From NCBI RefSeq assembly GCF_026314945.1, contig NZ_CP111121.1, positions 496,001 to 560,000 of the forward strand: a stretch of DNA of 64,000 nucleotides, given 5' to 3'. The position numbers were made by a program, and so were the translations under genes. This stretch comes from Chryseobacterium fluminis. GTDB lineage: Bacteria > Bacteroidota > Bacteroidia > Flavobacteriales > Weeksellaceae. The notes beneath the pieces are model-generated. The model was not told the origin of the DNA, made no database searches, and worked only from the letters and a program-made list of their open reading frames with translations. Shown one piece after another: positions 8,824-16,507 of the stretch (its first letter is position 1; each line of letters begins with the position of its first letter).

Positions 8824-9146
8824 GTTTCCATTTTTACAATTTACTTTTTTGTAATTACTTTAACTTTGCTGAAACGATTATATAGAGTATATAAAATTTT
8901 GATTACTTATTTTCGATAATCTTCTAAAAAACGCTTTGTTTTGCCTTGCAGTTAATAATTGCCAGAGCTTAAAAAAATACCGCGAATAGAAGATAAGCCG
9001 AATACCTACGCTTATAGACGTATACAAGACCAGCCTCTGTTTTTATCAGTGAAACCGGTAAAAGTAATTGTAGCGATAAATAAAGACAGAATTAAATAGA
9101 TCCGGAATAAGAATTTTATGAATACATAAGCACAAGAAATATAAAA
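8824..9146. other. Spacer before the GNAT gene
   Basis: 323 bp without a recognisable gene. TAACTTTG at 8861-8868 matches a -7 box but lies 280 bp upstream of the GNAT start; if used, it would give a long leader. Nothing else was seen. Confidence 0.4.
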
Positions 9147-9668
9147 ATGACATCAATTATCACGAAAAAAGCCAGCATTGAAGATCTGGAAACCGTACAG
9201 AAAATCGGTATTGAAACTTTTAGGGAAACCTTTTCACAAGAAAATTCACAGGAAGCCATGCAGGAATATCTTGACCGAAGTTTTGCAACGGAAAAAGTAA
9301 TGAATGAGTTAAATAATCCCGACTCTTATTTTTTTATCGCTTGGGAAGAAGATACCCCCGTAGGATATCTTAAAGTCAATTCCGGTGATGCCCAGACGGA
9401 ACTTCAGGATGAGAAGGCATTGGAAATAGAGAGGATTTATGTAAAAAGCAGCCACCAGGGCAAAAAAATAGGTCAGATTCTTTATGACAAAGCCTGCGAA
9501 ACCGCTGCAAATCTCAACAAAAGCTACCTTTGGCTCGGAGTTTGGGAAGAAAACCACAAAGCTTTACAGTTTTACAGGAAAAATGGATTTGTAGAGTTTG
9601 ATAAACACATTTTCCGATTGGGTAACGAAGAACAAACCGATCTGATGATGAAGAAAATTTTGGATTAA
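9147..9668 (+). CDS. GNAT family N-acetyltransferase
   Basis: 173-residue GNAT protein. The acetyl-CoA loop is VKSSHQGKKIGQILYDKA, preceded by the strand LEIERIY, and the C-terminal strand KALQFYRKNGFVEFDKHIF is the usual motif B. The N-terminus (IEDLETVQKIGIETFRETF) matches RimI/YjaB-like acetyltransferases, often active on amines, polyamines or peptide termini. It stands alone between an AraC gene and the end of the siderophore operon on the other strand. Confidence 0.88.
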   Translation: MTSIITKKASIEDLETVQKIGIETFRETFSQENSQEAMQEYLDRSFATEKVMNELNNPDSYFFIAWEEDTPVGYLKVNSGDAQTELQDEKALEIERIYVKSSHQGKKIGQILYDKACETAANLNKSYLWLGVWEENHKALQFYRKNGFVEFDKHIFRLGNEEQTDLMMKKILD

Positions 9669-9702
9669 AAATAAACCGGTCTAATAGAATTCTTTGACAG
9701 AT

Positions 9703-11046
9703 TTATGCTGAAATTACTTTTTTCTTAATCCGATCCTTATTCAGTAAAGCTAAAGTGATGATCCCTACCGTAAATTCTATTAATGCACTTCCCCAGTAAA
9801 TACTTTTTACTCCAAAATACAACGGCAGGATCAGCATTAGGGGAATAAATAAAATCAGCTGCCTTAAAAAGACCAGAAAGCTTGCGTTTTTACTGTTATT
9901 TACAGCAGGATAATAGGAAAGAGCCAGTACGGTAACCGGCAGCAGGGGAAGTATGGAAAAAAATAACCTGAAATCCAGAATCTGGCCTGCATCTGCAATA
10001 TATCCGGGTAACATTAAACCAATGAGCTGCTGCGGAAGAAATAAAGCAATCATAAAAAAAGGAAACAAAACCGCAACTCCCGCCAGAATATAGGTTTTTA
10101 AAAATTTCCTTGCCCGTATATTATTTCCTGCTCCGTAATTAATTCCGATAACAGGCTGTAAGCCACGCATCAGACCAAATAAGGGAGTCATTAAGAACAG
10201 AAAAAACCGGTTTACGACCGTGAAGAAGGAGAGGTCACTCTCTGTTCCGTAACGTGCAATTGCATTAAAAATAATAATACTCTGCACAACACTCATCACC
10301 GACAAGACCATTTCCGGAAGTCCCAGTTTCAGTATTTTTTTTCCTGTGTCTAGCTTCATTGAAACGGAATTCCAGTGAGTTTTGAACGTGCTTTTTCCCT
10401 TAGCATAATACAAAATTCCGAGTCCGGTGTAAATGATCATCCCGATATTCGTTGCCCAGGCCGCTCCCTTTACACCCATTTCCAATGTTGAAATAAAGAC
10501 AGGCTTCAGAATAATATCAATGACAAGACCTGCAGCAATCATCTTCGCTGCCGTTTTCATTTTTCCCTCCGCCCGGATCAGCATATTGAGCGCCAGTCCG
10601 TAAATCCAGAAAACCGCTCCGATGACAGTGGCTCTGAAATAGTCGACAGCAATTGCCTGAAGTTCTCCTTTTGCTCCCATCATTGCCATTAATTCATGTG
10701 CATAGATATAAGCCGGAAGGGTACAGATCACAGAGAATAATAAACACAGAGCATTGAAGTTTCCGAATAAATGATAAAGCTTATTCTCCTCATTTTTACC
10801 AATCCACATACTTACCGCTGCTCCGGCTCCCGTTCCCACCCATCTTCCGAACCCTAAAACAATCTGGGACAGGGGATAAGCCATCCCAACGGCTGCGAGA
10901 GCTTTCGTGTCGACTAAATATCCTACGAAAAGTGCATCCAGAAAATTATTAATTCCGTATAAAACAATCGCCGCAACGGCAGGCCATGAAGTTTCCCACA
11001 TGACCTTTTTTAAATCTCCCGTTAAGATGAATGTTTTGCGGTCCAC
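9703..11046 (-). CDS. MATE family efflux transporter, likely siderophore exporter
   Basis: 447 residues with about 12 hydrophobic helices, arranged as two similar halves (NFLDALFVGYLVDTKALAAVGMAYPLSQ is the typical first-helix region). MATE proteins are cation/drug antiporters of the inner membrane. It is the last gene of the siderophore operon, and its start overlaps the end of the N-hydroxylase gene by 25 bp. The position suggests export of the finished siderophore rather than multidrug resistance. No clear terminator follows. The family is certain; the substrate is inferred from context. Confidence 0.87.
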   Translation of the reverse strand: MDRKTFILTGDLKKVMWETSWPAVAAIVLYGINNFLDALFVGYLVDTKALAAVGMAYPLSQIVLGFGRWVGTGAGAAVSMWIGKNEENKLYHLFGNFNALCLLFSVICTLPAYIYAHELMAMMGAKGELQAIAVDYFRATVIGAVFWIYGLALNMLIRAEGKMKTAAKMIAAGLVIDIILKPVFISTLEMGVKGAAWATNIGMIIYTGLGILYYAKGKSTFKTHWNSVSMKLDTGKKILKLGLPEMVLSVMSVVQSIIIFNAIARYGTESDLSFFTVVNRFFLFLMTPLFGLMRGLQPVIGINYGAGNNIRARKFLKTYILAGVAVLFPFFMIALFLPQQLIGLMLPGYIADAGQILDFRLFFSILPLLPVTVLALSYYPAVNNSKNASFLVFLRQLILFIPLMLILPLYFGVKSIYWGSALIEFTVGIITLALLNKDRIKKKVISA

Positions 11047-12335
11047 AGCTCCGAAGTATTAAATTGTTGAAAGGCAATTCGCTTTTCTACTTTATAAATT
11101 TCTTTCCCGGCCAAAGAATTAATGATCATCGCATTTCTGTAAGCACCCATTCCCAGGTCCGGTGTTACAAAACCATGGGTATGAAGCTCCGCATTCTGTA
11201 CATAAATACTCTTTTTGTGATCGACGGTATAGTAACGGCTTACTTCAAAAAGCCTGTCTTCTGTTCTCTGAATCAAATGTTCGATTCCCTGCAAAAACTT
11301 AGGCTCTTTATACCTATATCCCGTTGCAAGAATCACATAATCTGAAATATTTGTGAAAGCAACATCATCCTGCAGATGGGTGAAACTTAACAGGTAAGAA
11401 TTTCCTTCGGGGCTGATAGCATCCAGCCGGCAGCTGGGCTTTAATTCTACATTCAGCGGCGTATTACCAACGCTCATCTCGTACAGCGTATCGAATACTT
11501 CATTAATCAAATCAAAATTGATCCCTTTATAAAGCGGCGGTTGCTTTGCCAGTATGTTTTTACGCTGCTGCGGAGGCATCCGATAGAAATGATCTACATA
11601 TTCCGGAGAAGTGAGTTCCAGTGTTAATTTTGAATATTCCATCGGGAAAAAACGATCCGCTCTTGTCAACCAATTTATCTTAAGCGTATTTTGGGTTTCC
11701 GGGAGCAGGTCCCGGAATATTTCCGCTGCACTTTGTCCTGAACCCACAATAGATACGGAAGCTGAGTTTAGAATGTCTCTTTTACGGTCAAGGTATGCCG
11801 AGGTATGCAGCACGTTCAGATAATTTTTACCCTCCATAAAATCAGGAAGATGAGGTTGTGTTCCGGTTCCCAGAACCAGGTTTCTGGCACAGTATTTTAC
11901 AACATCTTTATTTCTTAAATCCAAAACTTCGATGGTGTAGATTTCCATAGTTTCATCGAACCTGATATGTTCCACCTTCTTTCCGAAAAGACAATTGGGT
12001 AACTGATCTGAAACCCATTGACAATACAGATTATATTCTTTTCGTAAGATGTAAAAATTTTCCCTGATATAGAATTTATACAGACGGTCGGTTTCCTTCA
12101 GGAAATTCAGAAAGCTGAATTTACTTTTAGGATCGGCCATGGTAACCAGATCGGCCATGAAAGGAACCTGAAGCGTAGCATGATCAAGCATCAGCCCGGG
12201 ATGCCAGTCGAAACTTTCTGCCTGATCCAGAAATAAGGAGTCAACAGATTCCAAAGGCTGTAAGAGCGCTGCTAATCCTAGGTTAAAAGGACCGATCCCG
12301 ACCCCGATGATATCGTATATTTTATTATTTTCCAT
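11022..12335 (-). CDS. Lysine/ornithine (or diamine) N-monooxygenase, SidA/IucD/DesB-type
   Basis: 437-residue flavin-dependent N-hydroxylase. FAD loop GVGIGPFNLGLAALL is at residues 11-25, the DHATLQVPFMADLVTMADP block is diagnostic of siderophore hydroxylases, GSGQSAAEIF is the NADPH loop, and ATGYRY is the C-terminal motif. It hydroxylates the terminal amine of lysine, ornithine or cadaverine/putrescine. With the decarboxylase upstream, a free diamine is the likely substrate, as in desferrioxamine-type pathways. It lies 77 bp after the NIS synthetase fusion, separated by a hairpin repeat, and overlaps the MATE gene. Confidence 0.9.
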   Translation of the reverse strand: MENNKIYDIIGVGIGPFNLGLAALLQPLESVDSLFLDQAESFDWHPGLMLDHATLQVPFMADLVTMADPKSKFSFLNFLKETDRLYKFYIRENFYILRKEYNLYCQWVSDQLPNCLFGKKVEHIRFDETMEIYTIEVLDLRNKDVVKYCARNLVLGTGTQPHLPDFMEGKNYLNVLHTSAYLDRKRDILNSASVSIVGSGQSAAEIFRDLLPETQNTLKINWLTRADRFFPMEYSKLTLELTSPEYVDHFYRMPPQQRKNILAKQPPLYKGINFDLINEVFDTLYEMSVGNTPLNVELKPSCRLDAISPEGNSYLLSFTHLQDDVAFTNISDYVILATGYRYKEPKFLQGIEHLIQRTEDRLFEVSRYYTVDHKKSIYVQNAELHTHGFVTPDLGMGAYRNAMIINSLAGKEIYKVEKRIAFQQFNTSELWTAKHSS

Positions 12336-12365
12336 TTTTTTTGTTTATAAATGTGGTTGTTTAAA

Positions 12366-12392
12366 CCTTACAGGTTATTGAAACCTGTAAGG
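12366..12392. repeat. Intergenic hairpin repeat of the AACCT...AGGTT family
   Basis: CCTTACAGGTT (12366-12376), loop ATTGA, AACCTGTAAGG (12382-12392): an 11-bp perfect stem inside the siderophore operon. Related hairpins lie at 50725, 50811 and 54285. It could stabilise or attenuate the operon message. Confidence 0.6.
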
Positions 12393-12412
12393 CTAATAAT
12401 AGTTTAGCAGGT

Positions 12413-13795
12413 TCAGTCAGATACTTTTGCTTCAAATCTGCTTTCAGGACATTTTTCCCAATATCCCTCACGCGTACAGAAGGTCAGGTAAGCTGTTTTA
12501 TGGGGCATTTCGATCACTCCTTCACGGGTATATCCTAATCTTGTGATGATTCTGTCCGTCGGAACAGCATCTACAGATGCCTCACCAATACATTTTCCCA
12601 CTTCAGGCATCATGAAAATATAATCCAGTGCTACCTGAAAGGACTGAAAAGAGAATTTCTTATCCTTTTGAGTTTCTGCCACAAAAAAATGGGTGCCGTA
12701 ATCTGTGGGAACAGATTCGTAATATGCCCCCACAATATCCCTCATCGGCCAGTAAGGCTCGAAACTGAATTGCGGAATACCGTTTACACAGCCTATGAAG
12801 CTGTGCTGTTCGTCACCCGGAAGAATGGTTCTGAACCAAAGCTCAAGATCTCTTTTAGGCCCGTCCATTTTCCAGAAAGGTTTGGCATGTTCCCTGTTAA
12901 ACCATTCATGAACCATTTCAAAATCTTTTTCGATGTCGAAAGGGCGGATGCTGATGTTTACATTTTCTTCTTCAAAATATCTTGAATAAACAATATCCTT
13001 TGTTTGCGGTTTAATTAATTTATCCGAAAAGAAGTATTTATGTAAAGGATTCGGCGTATCCAGAAAAACAGCTGGATATTCCAGGTTTTCGTCTGCCTCA
13101 TTGATGTTCCGGAGACTGGTGATGAGGTTCCCCTTCGTGTACCAGTTTCTTTTATGCAAAATATAGCTTACCAGCCCTGTTTCGTCCTCATCTTCAAGTT
13201 CTCTGAATGCTTTGTAGACCAGGTTGATTAATTTGCGTTCATCTGCCAACTGACAGCAGCCCAGCGCATTTACAACTCCTAAAATATTATTGGTCACCAG
13301 GTAATACGTATATTTAGGAGCCAGAGATTCTTCATCGATCATGGACTGACTCTCGTCCGCAACACCGGGAAGTGCTGCGGAAACCAGATCTTTCCGGCCT
13401 TCCCTGAAGAAAAACCCCTGATTATCCCGGAAGTAAACTTTCGCCGGGAAACCGGTCTTATCCAGTTCCAACATTACATTCTGCTGATGAAACTCGCACG
13501 CCAGTCCGTAGATATTCAGAATCCCGACAATGGGTCGTATGCAGATATGAAGATACTGCTTAAACCAGTCCAATGCAACCTGTTCGACGGGGAGATCAAG
13601 GTTTCCTGCTGCATTTTCTATAATATTCCGGAGTCTTGATGGCTGACCCAAAATCCCGTCCTGGCAAAGTGCTGCCAACAGCGTTACATTTTTACCTGTA
13701 TTACTTCCATAAAAAGGATTTCTCCTGATGCTGATATTAAATCCGTTGATAATTCTGCCATTGAATTTTACTGCCATGAAGGCAGGATCTACCAT
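12413..13795 (-). CDS. Siderophore NIS synthetase/acyltransferase fusion, C-terminal part (frameshifted)
   Basis: 460 residues continuing the frame broken at 13827-13831. The first 250 residues are the C-terminal lobe of an IucA/IucC synthetase (EFHQQNVML and YFRDNQGFFF match the conserved His-Gln-Asn and Arg-Asp motifs). The last 180 residues (from about VNISIRPFDIEKDFEMVHEWF) are an AlcB/IucB-type acyl-CoA:hydroxylamine acyltransferase. The apparent ATG at 13795 lies inside the synthetase domain and is not a natural start. With one base restored at the run, the gene spans 12413-14838 and encodes 808 residues, combining DesC-like and DesD-like activities. Confidence 0.85.
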   Translation of the reverse strand: MVDPAFMAVKFNGRIINGFNISIRRNPFYGSNTGKNVTLLAALCQDGILGQPSRLRNIIENAAGNLDLPVEQVALDWFKQYLHICIRPIVGILNIYGLACEFHQQNVMLELDKTGFPAKVYFRDNQGFFFREGRKDLVSAALPGVADESQSMIDEESLAPKYTYYLVTNNILGVVNALGCCQLADERKLINLVYKAFRELEDEDETGLVSYILHKRNWYTKGNLITSLRNINEADENLEYPAVFLDTPNPLHKYFFSDKLIKPQTKDIVYSRYFEEENVNISIRPFDIEKDFEMVHEWFNREHAKPFWKMDGPKRDLELWFRTILPGDEQHSFIGCVNGIPQFSFEPYWPMRDIVGAYYESVPTDYGTHFFVAETQKDKKFSFQSFQVALDYIFMMPEVGKCIGEASVDAVPTDRIITRLGYTREGVIEMPHKTAYLTFCTREGYWEKCPESRFEAKVSD

Positions 13796-14838
13796 AAATT
13801 CAATCTCCGGAAAATCTTTCTGTAAATTTTTCCCCAGTCGGTTTTTAACAGCCTGCTGATATCGTGACCACGGTGTAATTCCGGATATAAATTAATTCTC
13901 TCCGAATTTGTAATTTTTACATGCAGCGAAAATTTAAACATCCACGGGCTGTCTTCACTGTACACCGTTCTCACAGAGGAAGTAGGAGTGAAGTACTCTC
14001 CGTAATGCCCTAAAGCAAAAAGAGCTCCCTGTTCCTGCATGATCTGAACATCTTCCTGACTCAGTAGATGTTTGGCCTGCCAGGGGTGCATCGGAACAAG
14101 CTTATGATTCGGAAACCGGTCCCACAATTTCTGATGTTCGGGATTTAAAAGCAGATAGATTTTTTCTCCCAATTTTTTAGAAACAGGCTCCCCGTCAGCA
14201 TTTTTTTCAATAATATTTTTACGATCGATTAAAAAGTAAAAAAGTTGAAACCGGCCCGATGTTTCCGGAGAATAGAGGAATAAATCCTGTCCGTTAAACC
14301 CCTGCCTGGATTTTGGAACAGGATGTAAAATATGTCCCAGAATAAGAGATCGTTCAGCTTCGATAAAAGACATCTCCAAATTGTTGACGGATTTATTATT
14401 TTCAGCCATATGCTTTAAATAGGCGTAAAGATTTTGGATACTGTTGTTCAGTCGGTCCATGACCGTTGAAGCCTCAATATCCTGATAGATCTTTTTTGAA
14501 TATTCAGCAGTTAAAGCCATAAATCCGTAAATATCAACTTCAGAAACTTCATCCGTTTCGAGAACCCTTCTCAAGACCGGGAAATCAAAAAGATGTCTGC
14601 CGCTTTCTGAGAAATAAGTTACCGGAATATACACATCACATCCGATGGATGAAAAATCGATTCTGATATGAAGATCTGTCTGCGTCTTTCTTAAATTTTC
14701 AGCAATCGCCGGATCATATTCGGGAATTCCCAGGTAACGGCTCCAGTTGGTGAATTCTTTCATATAACAGTTGATCAGTGCTGTATAGCTGATCTTTTCT
14801 GCATATTCCTGCAGATTAATTGACTTCGGTGTATTCAT
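13789..14838 (-). CDS. Siderophore NIS synthetase/acyltransferase fusion, N-terminal part (frameshifted)
   Basis: 349 residues. This is the N-terminal and ATP-binding part of an IucA/IucC family synthetase: HPVPKSRQGF, HPWQAKH, PTSSVRTV and KFSLHVKITNSER are family motifs. The frame then breaks. The last dozen residues (IYRKIFRRLNLW) are out of frame, while the -1 frame reads NLQKDFPEIEFMVDP and runs on into the rest of the synthetase. The start overlaps the decarboxylase end by 23 bp, so the genes are coupled. It ligates hydroxamate units or citrate with ATP. As assembled, it would be a truncated enzyme. Confidence 0.85.
   Translation of the reverse strand: MNTPKSINLQEYAEKISYTALINCYMKEFTNWSRYLGIPEYDPAIAENLRKTQTDLHIRIDFSSIGCDVYIPVTYFSESGRHLFDFPVLRRVLETDEVSEVDIYGFMALTAEYSKKIYQDIEASTVMDRLNNSIQNLYAYLKHMAENNKSVNNLEMSFIEAERSLILGHILHPVPKSRQGFNGQDLFLYSPETSGRFQLFYFLIDRKNIIEKNADGEPVSKKLGEKIYLLLNPEHQKLWDRFPNHKLVPMHPWQAKHLLSQEDVQIMQEQGALFALGHYGEYFTPTSSVRTVYSEDSPWMFKFSLHVKITNSERINLYPELHRGHDISRLLKTDWGKIYRKIFRRLNLW
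13827..13835 (-). other. -1 frameshift site in the siderophore synthetase gene
   Basis: On the coding (minus) strand the sequence is GGGGAAAAATTT, read as tgg gga aaa att. The conserved protein continues in the -1 frame (aat tta cag). One missing A in the five-A run explains this. Alternatively G GGA AAA is a legitimate -1 slippery heptamer, and slipping there gives exactly the conserved reading. No strong downstream hairpin is visible, so an indel or sequencing error is more likely. Confidence 0.8.
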
Positions 14839-16333
14839 GTCCGTATTGTTTAATGGTATTTAAAATAGTCCGAATATCTTCCATAGTGGTTAAAGGATTC
14901 AGAATAGTAAATTTTAAGTAAAACTGCCCGTTCACTTTTGTTCCTGCGACCAGGGCACTTCCTTGCTTATAGAGCCGGGATTTAATGAACGTATTAATTC
15001 TGTTCAGATCAAAGGTTTTAAAAGGATCGGCAGAATACCTGAACACCAGAGCCGAAATATCAGAACGGTTCAGAAGTTCAAAATACGGGTCATTTTCCAG
15101 TACTACCGCCGTCTGATGAGCGGTGTTAATAATTCTTTCAATATAATTTCCAAGTCCTTTTTTTCCGATAATTCTCAGGGTAAACCAAAGTTTTAATGCG
15201 TCAAACCGTCTGGTGGTCTGGATCGATTTATTAACCTGGTTCGGAATCTGATCTTCATCATGATCTTTTGGATTTAAATAATCGGCATAATGGGTAATTA
15301 AAGAGAAATAGTTTTTGTCCCTGACCAGAAATCCGCTGCTGCTGACAGGCTGGAAGAAAGATTTATGATAATCTACAGTCACAGAGTCTGCATCTTCAAT
15401 TCCGTTGATCAGATGACGGTACTTGTCAGTAAGCAGCAATCCGCATCCGTAGGCTGCGTCCACGTGAAGCCACATCTGATACTTCTTCGCCATCGCTGCA
15501 ATTGCGGTGAGCGGGTCAATAGTTCCAAAGTCAGTAGTTCCTGCTGTTGCAACAACGGCAATAGGAATATTTCCGCTTTCAATCTCTTTTTTTATCGCAT
15601 CTTCCAGCAAAACAACGTTCATTCTGAAGGAACGGTCTGTTTTCACTTTCACAATGCTCTGTTCCCCAAGCCCTAAAATTGAGGCGCTTTTCTGAATGCT
15701 GAAATGGGACATCTCAGAAACAAATATTCTGAAATGACGTGCGTTTTCCGGCAATCCGTTTTTTCTGACAGGATGGCTGAAATGTTTGGCAGCATAATGA
15801 TCCCGCGCCAGAAGCATTCCCATCAGGTTACTCTGAGATCCGCCACTGGTGAAGATTCCGTCTGAATTTTTCCCGTATCCGACTTCGCTGCAGGTCCATT
15901 CAATTAATTTCCGCTCCATTAATGTTCCTCCGGCACTCTGATCCCAGGTATCAAGGGAAGAATTAATAGAACTGATTAACATTTCTGCAGCCACTGCCGG
16001 AATAACGACCGGACAATTGAGATGAGCAATATATTTTGGATGATGAAAGGCTACAGCATGTTGTGTGTACAGTGTTCTTACTTCTTCGAAAACTTCATCG
16101 TAAGATTTCGGATCGTCGTTAAAGTTTATATCTTCGAATTGGTTCTTCAGTTCTTTCGGGGAAACTCCGCTGAAAGGCTGAATGTTTTCTTCCAGAAATG
16201 CAATCACACTTTCCTGTGCTTTCTGCATGACATTCTGATATTCGTGAATGTTGATATCACAGAATATTTTTTCCAGATTTGGGAAAAGGAGCTCCCTTTC
16301 CGAAACCTCATTTTCGGTAATAGATAAGTTCAT
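14816..16333 (-). CDS. PLP-dependent group II decarboxylase (lysine/ornithine/diaminobutyrate type)
   Basis: 505-residue pyridoxal-phosphate decarboxylase of the aspartate-aminotransferase fold. Evidence is TSGGSQSNLMGMLLARD (phosphate-binding Ser), LHVDAAYGCGLLL (the Asp that contacts the pyridine ring) and VTVDYHKSFFQP with the Schiff-base Lys. This group decarboxylates L-lysine, L-ornithine or 2,4-diaminobutyrate. Here it probably makes cadaverine or putrescine as the first step of hydroxamate siderophore synthesis (DesA-like role). It lies 175 bp after the receptor gene and overlaps the synthetase gene by 23 bp. Family sure; exact substrate inferred. Confidence 0.87.
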   Translation of the reverse strand: MNLSITENEVSERELLFPNLEKIFCDINIHEYQNVMQKAQESVIAFLEENIQPFSGVSPKELKNQFEDINFNDDPKSYDEVFEEVRTLYTQHAVAFHHPKYIAHLNCPVVIPAVAAEMLISSINSSLDTWDQSAGGTLMERKLIEWTCSEVGYGKNSDGIFTSGGSQSNLMGMLLARDHYAAKHFSHPVRKNGLPENARHFRIFVSEMSHFSIQKSASILGLGEQSIVKVKTDRSFRMNVVLLEDAIKKEIESGNIPIAVVATAGTTDFGTIDPLTAIAAMAKKYQMWLHVDAAYGCGLLLTDKYRHLINGIEDADSVTVDYHKSFFQPVSSSGFLVRDKNYFSLITHYADYLNPKDHDEDQIPNQVNKSIQTTRRFDALKLWFTLRIIGKKGLGNYIERIINTAHQTAVVLENDPYFELLNRSDISALVFRYSADPFKTFDLNRINTFIKSRLYKQGSALVAGTKVNGQFYLKFTILNPLTTMEDIRTILNTIKQYGHEYTEVN

Positions 16334-16507
16334 AAAATACTGGATTGGTTTTTTTACTTTTAAATGTTTTCTCTAAAATTTCGTCCGTTCAGTTACATTC
16401 AGTAATAATAAATAGTCAGAACTTCCTGATCAAAATTTAACATCACACCGGTCGGTTCTTTTGACTCCAGCCGAATTGACGAAATAGTTCATTTTTTAAT
16501 TATACAA

